Of a DNA stretch of 17,230 nucleotides, positions 1 through 7,218 are shown in pieces. The first letter of the stretch is position 1, and the number at the start of each line of letters is the position of its first letter. Origin of the DNA: CBFGTV01 sp965652145 (GTDB lineage: Bacteria; Bacillota; Clostridia; Peptostreptococcales; Natronincolaceae); NCBI GenBank assembly GCA_965652145.1, contig CBFGTV010000069.1:1-17230 (forward strand), read 5' to 3'. A program made the translations under genes and the position numbers. Below the pieces are notes generated by a model. The model saw only the letters and a list, made by a program, of their open reading frames with translations. It did no database searches and was not told where the DNA came from.

Positions 1-1
1 C

Positions 2-349
2 TATGATCGCCTTCCCAGACAAAGACCAAACCATTTTAACCCAAATAGGCCAAGGGAAACCTTTGAAGATTTACGGGCTGCCTTTACGCACCAGCAGGTA
101 ATGGAGGAAACAAAGCGCTGCCTGGGCTGTGGTGTTACAGTTGTAGATGAGCATCTATGTGTGGGTTGCGGGACTTGTGTCATTAAATGCAGGTTTGATG
201 CTATTTCATTGGTAAGGAAATATGATGCCGCCGGCGTGGAATTAAGGGAATTAAGACCAATTATTATGAAACATGCCATCAGAAGAAAACTAAGAGTCAA
301 AGCTAAAAACGTAAGGAACCTCTTTGATCGTTTTTTTAACAAGGCTTAG
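2..349 (+). CDS. FAD/NAD(P)-dependent oxidoreductase, C-terminal 4Fe-4S part (5' end outside window)
   Basis: The reading frame is open from the left edge to the TAG at 347-349, giving 115 residues with no start needed, so this is the tail of a longer gene. The visible part carries a CLGCG motif and then a ferredoxin-type C-x2-C-x2-C-x3-C cluster (CVGCGTCVIKC) that should bind one [4Fe-4S], followed by a basic tail. This tail resembles the C-terminus of flavoprotein oxidoreductases of the GltD/pyridine nucleotide-disulfide type that carry their own iron-sulfur module. The flavin and nucleotide domains lie outside the window, so the assignment rests on the cluster motif and on context. An internal ATG at 101 lacks a convincing ribosome binding site and is not the likely start. 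The next gene follows after 36 bases, and hypA lies beyond it, suggesting an electron-transfer operon. Confidence 0.7.
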   Translation, partial: YDRLPRQRPNHFNPNRPRETFEDLRAAFTHQQVMEETKRCLGCGVTVVDEHLCVGCGTCVIKCRFDAISLVRKYDAAGVELRELRPIIMKHAIRRKLRVKAKNVRNLFDRFFNKA

Positions 350-385
350 GCTGGGCAATGATTATTCTGAAAGAAGTGATGTTAT

Positions 386-1297
386 ATGTTCTTTTTTGAT
401 CCAATTCCTTGGTACAGTGTCATAATGTGGTTTGTTGTTTTAGGGGCTTTAATTGCTTTAAATGAATTGGTTCGTGCCAGCAAAAGGGCAAGTATTATTA
501 TGTTTATGGTTTTACCGGTGATACTGACTGTTATTTGGCTTGTGAGGGGAGGAAATGAAATAACCTCCTGGTTTACCTGGGTAAAGGTCTATTCAGCCCT
601 GGCTGGCAGTATCATTTATATGGTTGTCAGATTTACAGATTATCACAAGGGGCATAAAGGTTATTTAATTCTTATTCCAGCTATTCTAGCCCTGAATATT
701 TTAGAAGCCACCATACGGGAATTTCAGGTTGGGATCGTTGGTTTTAACGGAATGGTTGACGGAATGTATTATATTTCTGGTGGCTGGAACTACGTGAATG
801 GATTTTCAGGTATTCTCAATATGGTATTAATCAGTGGCTGGGTGGGTATATACGGAACCACCGGTAAGCGTAGGGATATGATATGGCCTGATCAAACTCT
901 GCTGTATATCATAGCCTATGCCCTTTGGAATATTGCATATGTATACTCCTGTGCTCCGGGAAATGCCTTCTATTCTGGTGTGGCACTGAATATTGCCCCC
1001 ATTATACCGGCCTTATTCTGGGCTAAAGGAACCTGGATGCAAAACCGGGCCCATACCCTGTCTTTCTGGATGATGTGGGTCATGACCTTTCCTTATTTCT
1101 TTGCAACAGGCAGCACCTTTAATGTAAGGGTGAGCTATAACCCTGCTGCCAACTGGACCCTGGCATTAATCACCTTAGCCCTTCATATTGTCCTGGCTGT
1201 TTGGCAGGTCTATCGAATTGTAAAATATAAGCTCAATCCATTTAAGGATGAAATTTGGTCCAATACAAAGGGAGTAGAAGGTCAATCAATAGGCTGA
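386..1297 (+). CDS. Polytopic membrane protein of unknown function (DUF5692-like)
   Basis: The protein has 303 residues and is almost entirely hydrophobic. About nine membrane segments can be drawn, near residues 9-28, 35-53, 63-82, 92-110, 139-157, 172-189, 195-213, 225-242 and 257-276, with short loops rich in Trp, Tyr and Gly and a charged cytoplasmic tail. It reminds me of the uncharacterised DUF5692 family, but that is from memory and needs a profile search. No catalytic motif or cofactor site is recognised. The start is the ATG at 386, preceded by a weak AGAAGTGATG-like site. It sits 36 bases after an iron-sulfur oxidoreductase gene and ends 38 bases before the hypA start, so the three are probably cotranscribed. 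A role as a membrane partner of a redox enzyme is only a guess from position. Confidence 0.85.
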   Translation: MFFFDPIPWYSVIMWFVVLGALIALNELVRASKRASIIMFMVLPVILTVIWLVRGGNEITSWFTWVKVYSALAGSIIYMVVRFTDYHKGHKGYLILIPAILALNILEATIREFQVGIVGFNGMVDGMYYISGGWNYVNGFSGILNMVLISGWVGIYGTTGKRRDMIWPDQTLLYIIAYALWNIAYVYSCAPGNAFYSGVALNIAPIIPALFWAKGTWMQNRAHTLSFWMMWVMTFPYFFATGSTFNVRVSYNPAANWTLALITLALHIVLAVWQVYRIVKYKLNPFKDEIWSNTKGVEGQSIG

Positions 1298-1335
1298 TGA
1301 ACAAATTAACTTTGACCCCTGGGAGGTGGGCAGAT

Positions 1336-1677
1336 GTGCATGAATTAGGTGTGGTGATAGAGGTAATTAAAAGGGTCGAACAAATTGCAACGGCAAATAA
1401 CTTAACAAAAATCGACACCCTGGTTCTTCAAATTGGCGAGCTTTCATCCATCATACCCAGATACGTAGAGGCCTGCTACCCTGCTGCGGTTGATGGTACA
1501 CTAATGCAAGAAACAAAGCTCAAAATAGAGATTGTGCCTGGTAATGTCATGTGTCAATCGTGTCATCAGGTATTTAATTATCTTGAACACCATAAAAAAT
1601 GCCCTGGCTGTGAAAGTACAAAGCTAGATCTACTTAGCGGAAGAGAATTTCTAATTAAAGAAATCATTGCATTTTAG
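1336..1677 (+). CDS. hypA: Hydrogenase/urease nickel incorporation metallochaperone HypA
   Basis: HypA delivers nickel to [NiFe]-hydrogenase (and in some bacteria urease) together with HypB in the cytoplasm. I place the start at the GTG at 1336, which gives 113 residues beginning Met-His-Glu-Leu. His2 is the family's nickel ligand and must follow the initiator Met. A GGAGGTGGG ribosome binding site at 1322-1330, five bases upstream, supports this; a longer frame from 1255 would bury His2. The zinc ribbon is complete: Cys73-x2-Cys76 and Cys89-x2-Cys92, the same spacing and numbering as in characterised HypA proteins. No hypB or hydrogenase structural gene is visible, so the client enzyme is unknown. 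It follows an iron-sulfur flavoprotein and a membrane protein on the same strand. A stem-loop lies 22 bases downstream. Confidence 0.93.
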   Translation: MHELGVVIEVIKRVEQIATANNLTKIDTLVLQIGELSSIIPRYVEACYPAAVDGTLMQETKLKIEIVPGNVMCQSCHQVFNYLEHHKKCPGCESTKLDLLSGREFLIKEIIAF

Positions 1678-1698
1678 AAATTAAAATAGGTAAATCCT

Positions 1699-1739
1699 AA
1701 AGGAATGGCTATGTTTACTGAATATAGTACATTCCTTTT
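1699..1739 (+). terminator. Probable terminator after hypA
   Basis: AAAGGAATG at 1699-1707 pairs perfectly with CATTCCTTT at 1730-1738, and an inner CTAT/ATAG pairing (1709-1712 with 1724-1727) extends the stem. A short T-rich run follows (TTTTCTC). It lies 22 bases after the hypA stop and separates it from the convergent gene at 1861-2418. Confidence 0.55.
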
Positions 1740-1860
1740 CTCAATATTCTAAGGAACGAGCAAAGCACCGCAGAAAAAACTGTATCCTATATATAAATAT
1801 TTGCTGGGTACCTTTATAGACTGTTTTCTGCCTTTGGGTATTAACTTAATAAACTGGATA

Positions 1861-2418
1861 TTATTCTCTTTTTTTGCTAGTAGTGGGTTTTGAAAAAAAC
1901 AAAAGGTATATGCCAAATCCAATTTTGATAATCCCATCACTAAACGCGAAGGCGATAAATGGAACTTCAGGCAAGAACATACCCAAAAGTGCGTTAGCAG
2001 TAGATAAAATAGCAATTCCTATCATGGAAATTCCATGCACAAAATAGAATGGGAAAAAGTGTAATCCAACAGCGAGAAAGGCACTTAACCATATCATCCT
2101 CCAATTTTGCGATGGAAAAAATGGGCCAGCTAAAATAAACATAAGCGGAAATAGAATTATGACGGAAAAAGTATCCATATTTTTTTGAAATTTTGAGGAC
2201 GCTCCCCATGACAGCTTCAACATCACTTTTTTATTAATTCCGGAAATATAAAATCCGATTAAAAAACCTATCGTAAAAATAATGGGATTTATTTTTTGCT
2301 CTCTACCAAAAATAGCAGCAATAATTATTACGACACCAATAATCAGAAACCATAAACCACAACGTCGCTTATCGTTATACTCTCGAACTTCATTTTTTTT
2401 ATAACCTAAAAATCCCAC
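1861..2418 (-). CDS. Small membrane protein of unknown function (possibly DUF6609-like)
   Basis: This is a 185-residue hydrophobic protein with roughly six membrane segments. A short charged N-terminus (YKKNEVREYNDKRRC) precedes the first helix near residues 20-38, and others follow near 43-61, 84-101, 108-130, 131-150 and 160-175. The C-terminus is basic (KPTTSKKRE). I recognise no functional motif; the N-terminal pattern recalls the uncharacterised DUF6609 family, with low certainty. The start is a GTG at 2418 with an AAAGGTTGG stretch upstream, and a sigma-A-like promoter lies 69 bases before it. The gene converges on hypA and has AT-rich codon use compared with the selO-to-UvrA region. 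It appears monocistronic. Confidence 0.75.
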   Translation of the reverse strand: MGFLGYKKNEVREYNDKRRCGLWFLIIGVVIIIAAIFGREQKINPIIFTIGFLIGFYISGINKKVMLKLSWGASSKFQKNMDTFSVIILFPLMFILAGPFFPSQNWRMIWLSAFLAVGLHFFPFYFVHGISMIGIAILSTANALLGMFLPEVPFIAFAFSDGIIKIGFGIYLLFFSKPTTSKKRE

Positions 2419-2486
2419 TCCAACACCAACCTTTTAATTTAGATTATTTCACTAGATTTAACATTTGATAATTTTTCTATACCTTC

Positions 2487-2516
2487 ATTATATCATTGCC
2501 CTTGCCTATCTGTCAT
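2487..2516 (-). promoter_or_regulatory. Sigma-A-like promoter for the gene at 1861-2418
   Basis: Read on the minus strand, ATGACA (2511-2516) and TATAAT (2487-2492) are separated by 18 bases. The -10 box is preceded by TGA, giving an extended -10 (TGATATAAT). It lies 69 bases upstream of the GTG start. Confidence 0.5.
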
Positions 2517-2686
2517 TGTTCCTTCGTCTTACTGGAACCGTTCCGATTTATCATAGCTGCTACAACCTGATCAAGGGCTTGGTCAATGTTGCTATAGCAA
2601 AGGTATATCAATAAATCTGAGTATATTTCTAATTATTTACCATAAAATTATAATATTGATAAAAAATGTTAATTACGAGGTTGCTA

Positions 2687-2695
2687 TGATATAAT
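2687..2695 (+). promoter_or_regulatory. Extended -10 promoter candidate for the gene at 2811
   Basis: TGATATAAT is a perfect extended -10 element. No good -35 lies at the usual distance, which extended -10 promoters tolerate. It lies about 115 bases upstream of the start codon, implying a long leader that contains the tiny frame at 2755-2775. Confidence 0.35.
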
Positions 2696-2810
2696 TAACG
2701 TAGTGTTACTGACGGATTTACGATGTGCGTTTATTTTTAAAAACAGAGGGGCTAATGGAATCGTTGGTATTATAACAATTGCTTTACCACTATACTAGAG
2801 GGGTGAAAAA

Positions 2811-3269
2811 ATGAAGCAAATGAGTGATAATATGTGGAAGCGTCATGCAAATCCATGGAGTGTATGGACTCGATTTGCAGCCATTCCGGCTTTTATACTG
2901 GCAGTTTGGAGCAGAGCCTGGTGGGGATGGCTATCCTTAATCCCGATTGGCTTGGTTTTGGTTTGGTTGGTTCTCAATGTACTCGTTTTTTCGCCTGTTG
3001 CTTCACCCCAAAGCTGGGCTTCCAAGGGCATATATGGCGAGCAGCTATGGCTGAAAAAGAGAGACGAAATACCGAAACATTATGCGGTCGTTCAACGCTG
3101 GCTGATTATTCTTGGGATCGCAGGAATGCTATTGATTGCTTGGGGATTATATCAATTTCATTTATGGGTCTGCCTTTTGGGGGCTGTTATCTTAATTTTA
3201 GCTCAATTATGGCGTATCGATCGTTTCAGTACACTTTATGAATTGTATAGTATTCAGGATCATCAATAA
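2811..3269 (+). CDS. Small membrane protein of unknown function (DUF6653-like)
   Basis: The 152-residue protein begins with a charged stretch that includes MWKRHANPWSVWTRF, which I associate with the uncharacterised DUF6653 membrane proteins; the family name is from memory. About four hydrophobic helices follow, around residues 22-40, 41-62, 93-114 and 116-134. A soluble loop between the second and third holds ASPQSWASKGIYGEQLW and a Lys-Arg-rich patch. The C-terminus is polar. The ATG at 2811 has GAGGGGTG seven bases upstream. The gene is flanked by long AT-rich spacers and seems monocistronic. A weak nested hairpin (TCAAC at 3301-3305 with GTTGA at 3343-3347, followed by T-rich sequence to 3357) may end transcription. 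No function can be proposed from sequence alone. Confidence 0.8.
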   Translation: MKQMSDNMWKRHANPWSVWTRFAAIPAFILAVWSRAWWGWLSLIPIGLVLVWLVLNVLVFSPVASPQSWASKGIYGEQLWLKKRDEIPKHYAVVQRWLIILGIAGMLLIAWGLYQFHLWVCLLGAVILILAQLWRIDRFSTLYELYSIQDHQ

Positions 3270-3506
3270 AATGAATGTGTTATTATCTTAAAATATCATA
3301 TCAACCTCAGAATTAGTGTGTATTAACACCAACTTAAACTATGTTGAGCTTTTTTTATTATGATAGGTTTAAAATTAAATACTTCTCTAATTTTAAGGAT
3401 TTTATAAAATACTTATGATAAAATATTACTAATAGCAAAACAAGGTATGTGTAAGCCTATCGACCTAATTCACTTTGGTTGATTATATATAATCGGAGGG
3501 ATTGAT

Positions 3507-3701
3507 TTGAACAATAATAATGATAATAGCCATTCTAAATACCTTGTCATTGGAATGATGATTGGTATGTTTGTGGGTGCTGTTTTTTCGATAATTATGA
3601 GAAAAAACACATTCCTCTCAATAAGTGGGACAGGCTTCGGTCTATCACTTGGCCTACTAATTGCAAATATTATATGGTGTTTAAAGAAGGGGACGAGTTA
3701 A
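3507..3701 (+). CDS. Two-helix small membrane protein, unknown function
   Basis: This is a 64-residue protein starting at a TTG (3507) with a good CGGAGGG ribosome binding site six bases upstream. The N-terminus is Asn-rich (MNNNNDNSHSKY). Two glycine-rich hydrophobic helices follow: VIGMMIGMFVGAVFSIIM near residues 14-31 and GFGLSLGLLIANIIWCL near 43-59, separated by a basic turn (RKN), with a KKGTS tail. The G-x3-G spacing in helix 1 suggests close helix packing or self-association. It is not recognised as a known family. It stands alone, with a perfect 14-base palindrome just before the ribosome binding site and a strong terminator about 60 bases after the stop, which supports a real expressed unit. 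Confidence 0.65.
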   Translation: MNNNNDNSHSKYLVIGMMIGMFVGAVFSIIMRKNTFLSISGTGFGLSLGLLIANIIWCLKKGTS

Positions 3702-3760
3702 TCTGTGATAAAATCATAGGTATAGGTGGAAGTTTAGATCCTAAATGTTTATATCGAATG

Positions 3761-3795
3761 AAACCGTAATTCTAACATGGAATTATGGTTTTTTT
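3761..3795 (+). terminator. Rho-independent terminator
   Basis: AAACCGTAATTC (3761-3772) pairs with GAATTATGGTTT (3780-3791) over 12 positions with one G-U wobble. The loop is seven bases and a run of T follows to 3795. It ends the transcript of the small gene at 3507-3701. Confidence 0.85.
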
Positions 3796-3929
3796 CATTG
3801 ATAACCAAACCAGGATGTTATTAAAAAGGTATGATGACGGTATTAAATCCTTAAAAAATAAAAAGAGCATAGAGAGTCAAGTGAGCTTAATGACCTCATG
3901 GTATCCTATTTAAAAAGGAGGTGCATAAT

Positions 3930-4850
3930 ATGCACGCATGGGAACAAATACAGAAAACAGTAGATTATATTGAGGAACACATTTCAGAGGAAATTAGAAT
4001 TGAAACCCTGGCAAAAATTGCAGCGTTGTCACCATTTTATTATCAAAGGCTCTTTAGCCGACTGGTTCATAAGCCTGTCAATGAGTATATCAAGCTTCGT
4101 CGTCTTGCAAGGGCATCAGAAGCCCTGGTTAATCAAGACAAACGGATTATCGATGTTGCTTTAGATTTTGGTTTTTCCTCCCATGGGCTTTTTACAAGGA
4201 CATTTAAGGCTTGCTTTGGTATAACCCCCGAGGAATTCCGCCAAAGCCCTGTACGGCTGAACCATTTTATCAAACCTCAATTGCATCTAAATTATACCCT
4301 GGTAAATGAGAATGTTCCGCTGATTGCGGATGGGATCATTCTTGAGATGACCCGTAAACAAATTTCTTCAACACAATATTTTATTGGACTTACAACAGAA
4401 GAACCCATCGATCAAATGCCAGGTGGGGGAGAAACAGGAGTAGATACCCTGGGAATTTTGTGGGATACCTTCCATGAGAAAAAGCCAACTATTGAGGGAA
4501 TAAAGCCTGATGGGGATGAACTAGGTGTTGCCTTTTCTGGAACAAAGGAAGGGCATTATTGCTACTTTGCCGGGGCAGAGGCTTTTTCAAAGGGGACCAT
4601 AGCAGACTATGATACATGGGAACTGCCAGCGGGGGAATATATAGTCTGTAGCTTTGAGGCAGAGAACTTTGAACAGCTTATTATGGATGCCGTCTATAAG
4701 GCACATCAATATCTTTTTGAAACATGGCTGCCAGAGCATAAGCTGATGACAACGCCCTTTGCTGCTGAACGATATGCTAGTCATGGGCCTGACACAACCA
4801 CAATGGAAATATGGGTTATGCTGGTTTCAATGGAAGGGCAAGGGGATTAA
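3930..4850 (+). CDS. AraC-family transcriptional regulator with GyrI-like effector-binding domain
   Basis: I place the start at the ATG at 3930 because AAGGAGGTG (3914-3922) sits seven bases upstream; a GTG at 3921 overlaps this site and is unlikely. The 306-residue protein has an N-terminal AraC DNA-binding domain (about residues 5-100) with two helix-turn-helix motifs, around 24-45 and 73-96, including the typical IDVALDFGFSSHGLFTRTFK segment. The C-terminal half (about 125-306) fits the GyrI-like/SOUL fold used by Rob- and BmrR-type regulators to bind small, often drug-like molecules; WELPAGEYIVCSFE and the YLFETWLPEH stretch are typical. It should be a cytoplasmic ligand-responsive activator. 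It lies between two terminators with no cotranscribed gene, so its target is not evident. A second regulator of the same architecture lies at 9990. Confidence 0.9.
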   Translation: MHAWEQIQKTVDYIEEHISEEIRIETLAKIAALSPFYYQRLFSRLVHKPVNEYIKLRRLARASEALVNQDKRIIDVALDFGFSSHGLFTRTFKACFGITPEEFRQSPVRLNHFIKPQLHLNYTLVNENVPLIADGIILEMTRKQISSTQYFIGLTTEEPIDQMPGGGETGVDTLGILWDTFHEKKPTIEGIKPDGDELGVAFSGTKEGHYCYFAGAEAFSKGTIADYDTWELPAGEYIVCSFEAENFEQLIMDAVYKAHQYLFETWLPEHKLMTTPFAAERYASHGPDTTTMEIWVMLVSMEGQGD

Positions 4851-4908
4851 AAAGTCTTGACCTAAACAATCAAAAATAAAATGAATCAGATTGATTGCTT
4901 CAATGCAG

Positions 4909-4943
4909 GGCGGGTACATTAAAAAAAATGCACCGGCCTTTTT
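4909..4943 (+). terminator. Probable terminator after the AraC-type gene
   Basis: GGCGGGTACATT (4909-4920) pairs with AATGCACCGGCC (4927-4938) with two mismatches. A short A-rich loop separates the arms and TTTTT follows. It is located 58 bases after the stop codon. Confidence 0.6.
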
Positions 4944-5092
4944 ATTCTGCTATTAATCGTTCCTCTCCTGGAAAACGGGTATATTAGACAGATAGGTATA
5001 TTAAATTGATGGAAGCAGAAACTAAGATCAATTTTAAAAGTACTAAAGGATTTTTAATGAAATGATATAAAGAGTGAAGGAGAAGGAGAATT

Positions 5093-6562
5093 ATGATCAA
5101 AAAAGTAATGGAAGTTGGATGGAATCTCGATCACAGCTATGCTCGTCTTCCAAAATCCTTTTATTCCAAGATTAATCCAACACCGGTGAACTCACCTGAA
5201 TTGGTTATTCTCAACGATTCTTTAGCCAGGGAACTGGGGTTGAATCCCCAGACCCTTAAGGAACCAGAAGGTGTGGCGGTCTTGGCCGGTAATCAAGTTC
5301 CCCAGGGGGCTGAACCCGTCGCCCAGGCCTATGGAGGGCACCAATTCGGATATTTTACCATGCTGGGAGACGGAAGGACCGTACTATTGGGGGAACAGAT
5401 TACCCTTGAAGGAAAACGAGTAGATATTCAATTGAAGGGGTCAGGCAGAACGCCTTATTCACGGGGCGGAGATGGGCGAGCAGTCCTTGGGCCCATGCTA
5501 AGGGAGTATATCATCAGTGAGGCGATGGCGGGTCTAGGTATTCCCACCACCCGAAGTCTGGCGGTGGCCAAAACAGGGCAGTCAGTGATGCGGGAAACAG
5601 CTCTGCCTGGAGCAGTGCTAACCAGAGTAGCTTCCAGCCATATAAGGGTTGGTACCTTCCAATATGCCTCAGTCTGGGGGAAGGTTGAAGAGCTTCGAGC
5701 CCTGGCAGATTATACACTAAAACGGCATTTTCCAGAGGCAGAGGCTGACGAAAATCCATACCTTTCGTTATTGAAGGAGGCAATAAAAGTTCAGGCGGCC
5801 CTCATTGCCAAATGGCAGCTGGTGGGCTTTGTTCACGGAGTGATGAACACAGACAATATGACCCTCAGTGGAGAAACAATAGACTATGGGCCCTGTGCCT
5901 TTATGGACACCTACGACCCCAAAACAGTATTCAGCTCCATTGATACCCAGGGACGATATGCCTATGGTAATCAGCCCGGTATTGGGCTATGGAACCTGGC
6001 CAGATTAGCCGATGCCCTGTTGCCGTTGCTGCACACTGATCAGGAAGAGGCCCTTCAGCTGGCCCAGGAAGCACTTGCAGAATATGAAGACGTGTATCGA
6101 AACAATTGGCTGACAGGGATGGCGGCAAAGCTGGGAATTTTTAATTATGAACCCCAGGATAAGGGACTGATTGAAGGTCTGCTGGGTATGATGGAGAAGC
6201 ACAGGGCCGACTACACCAATACTTTCCTAGCCTTAACCTTTGATCGCTTAGAGGAGACACCCTTCTTTAACACCCAGGATTTCCACCAATGGCATGAGGC
6301 CTGGCAGGCAAGATTAAATCAGCAGCCACAATCAAAGGAACAATTTCATCAATTAATGAAGGACAATAACCCTGCCCTGATTCCCCGGAATCATCGGGTG
6401 GAGGAGGCACTGGAAGCTGCTGAGAAGAGGGAGGATTATAGTGTAATGAATCGGCTGTTAAATGCCCTTTCCAATCCCTACGATCATCGTCCTGATCAGC
6501 GTGAATACGCTTCACCACCGGCCCCTTCTGCTTGTCCCTATCGAACCTTTTGTGGTACCTAA
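5093..6562 (+). CDS. selO: Protein adenylyltransferase SelO (YdiU/UPF0061 family)
   Basis: SelO is a pseudokinase-fold enzyme that transfers AMP from ATP to hydroxyl side chains of target proteins and is linked to redox homeostasis. The 489-residue length matches the family. Expected residues are visible: QLKGSGRTPYSRGGDGRA around 113-130 with the nucleotide-binding Lys115, Arg178 and Arg185 in the TRVASSHIRVG segment, HGVMNTDN with catalytic Asp254 and metal ligand Asn255, and IDYGP with metal ligand Asp264. The protein ends CPYRTFCGT; Cys487 is third from the end, where eukaryotic SelO carries selenocysteine. The start ATG has AAGGAGAA five bases upstream. It is monocistronic, flanked by terminators, with higher GC than the small membrane-protein genes before it. 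No frameshift or truncation is seen. Confidence 0.96.
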   Translation: MIKKVMEVGWNLDHSYARLPKSFYSKINPTPVNSPELVILNDSLARELGLNPQTLKEPEGVAVLAGNQVPQGAEPVAQAYGGHQFGYFTMLGDGRTVLLGEQITLEGKRVDIQLKGSGRTPYSRGGDGRAVLGPMLREYIISEAMAGLGIPTTRSLAVAKTGQSVMRETALPGAVLTRVASSHIRVGTFQYASVWGKVEELRALADYTLKRHFPEAEADENPYLSLLKEAIKVQAALIAKWQLVGFVHGVMNTDNMTLSGETIDYGPCAFMDTYDPKTVFSSIDTQGRYAYGNQPGIGLWNLARLADALLPLLHTDQEEALQLAQEALAEYEDVYRNNWLTGMAAKLGIFNYEPQDKGLIEGLLGMMEKHRADYTNTFLALTFDRLEETPFFNTQDFHQWHEAWQARLNQQPQSKEQFHQLMKDNNPALIPRNHRVEEALEAAEKREDYSVMNRLLNALSNPYDHRPDQREYASPPAPSACPYRTFCGT

Positions 6563-6587
6563 TAAGCCTGTATATATTAACTTAAAT

Positions 6588-6628
6588 AATCCCAGTTAGT
6601 ATTATGATTGCTACTGGGATTTATTTTT
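6588..6628 (+). terminator. Rho-independent terminator of selO
   Basis: AATCCCAGT (6588-6596) pairs exactly with ACTGGGATT (6613-6621), loop 16 bases, followed by TATTTTTCT. It lies between the convergent selO and PUA-like genes; the T-rich run is on the selO side. Confidence 0.8.
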
Positions 6629-7084
6629 CTATTTAAGCTTGGCATGGCTATAATTAAAGGGAATGCTAGTACCTACCACCACATCCTCGATTTTCTCCAA
6701 TATAAGCCAGTCATCCATATTCCGTTGATGGTCAAATTTTAAGGGATCAATTTCCTTCACATCGGTAAATTCTACCAAACACAGGCACTTTTTATGCCAT
6801 CGGGCCCGCTGTTTATCTGTTAAATTCAGCTTATTCTGATTGGTATCAAGTACCTTGACAATTTCCTCATCGGTAAGCTTAATGTAATTTTGAACATCTG
6901 TCACCGTAGCCATGGCGGTAATAATTCCTGATCCCTTTTTAATAAAGTACAGCAATTCCCCCTTCAGAACCCTGCTATGGGGAATTTTTCTTCCCGCTGC
7001 CCCCCGTACAACCATTGTCTTAGTTCCTTCCGTTATTTTTTCCAAAACCTTTTCTTTATCATCACAATAGACTAAATGAACCAT
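6629..7084 (-). CDS. PUA/EVE/ASCH-like small protein, unknown ligand
   Basis: This is a 151-residue soluble protein with no signal peptide or membrane segment. The pattern MVVRGAAGRKIPHSRVLKG followed by LLYFIKKGSGIITAMATV, a helical Lys-rich middle and then CLCLVEFTDVKEI resembles the beta-barrel of the PUA-like superfamily (EVE, ASCH, YTH relatives). Such domains bind RNA or modified bases. The assignment is by fold pattern only; I do not recognise a named family. The start ATG at 7084 has a perfect AAAGGAGG site. The gene is divergent from the GerMN lipoprotein gene, so the 217-base spacer probably holds both promoters, and it converges on selO. The segment TAAAGCCTCCT that includes its ribosome binding site is repeated at 7161-7171, inside its leader. 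Confidence 0.75.
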   Translation of the reverse strand: MVHLVYCDDKEKVLEKITEGTKTMVVRGAAGRKIPHSRVLKGELLYFIKKGSGIITAMATVTDVQNYIKLTDEEIVKVLDTNQNKLNLTDKQRARWHKKCLCLVEFTDVKEIDPLKFDHQRNMDDWLILEKIEDVVVGTSIPFNYSHAKLK

Positions 7085-7218
7085 GGTAAAGCCTCCTTTG
7101 GCATAAATTTAATGCAGGTGGGCCAGCTAGACCCCTCTCTAAGGATAACACAGCCTTTAATAAAGCCTCCTCTTATTCCTTGCACATAAAAGAGAGGTAA
7201 GTTTTTCCTAAAAAGAAA

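Larger units (their letters stand above)
2419..2810. other. 392-base intergenic region between divergent membrane-protein genes
   Basis: This gap contains promoter-like sequences for both flanking genes (minus strand near 2487-2516, plus strand near 2687-2695). It also has a GC-richer patch around 2497-2600 inside very AT-rich DNA, where a 39-codon open frame on the minus strand (2513-2632) resembles the tail of a lost gene, and a six-codon frame at 2755-2775 behind a ribosome binding site. Nothing else is supported. Confidence 0.6.

Noticed and set aside
1..342. Minus-strand open frame of 113 codons opposite the first gene
   Set aside because: The plus strand carries a clear ferredoxin-type cysteine motif in a frame that continues to the window edge; the minus-strand translation has no recognisable domain.
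3921..3929. GTG start for the first AraC-type regulator
   Set aside because: The GTG overlaps the AAGGAGGTG ribosome binding site, which is correctly spaced for the ATG at 3930.
7087..7171. Repeated TAAAGCCTCCT segment in the leader of the PUA-like gene, suggesting a second ribosome binding site and hidden upstream peptide
   Set aside because: The upstream copy has no ATG, GTG or TTG at a normal distance, so no peptide can be supported; the repeat alone is short enough to be chance.
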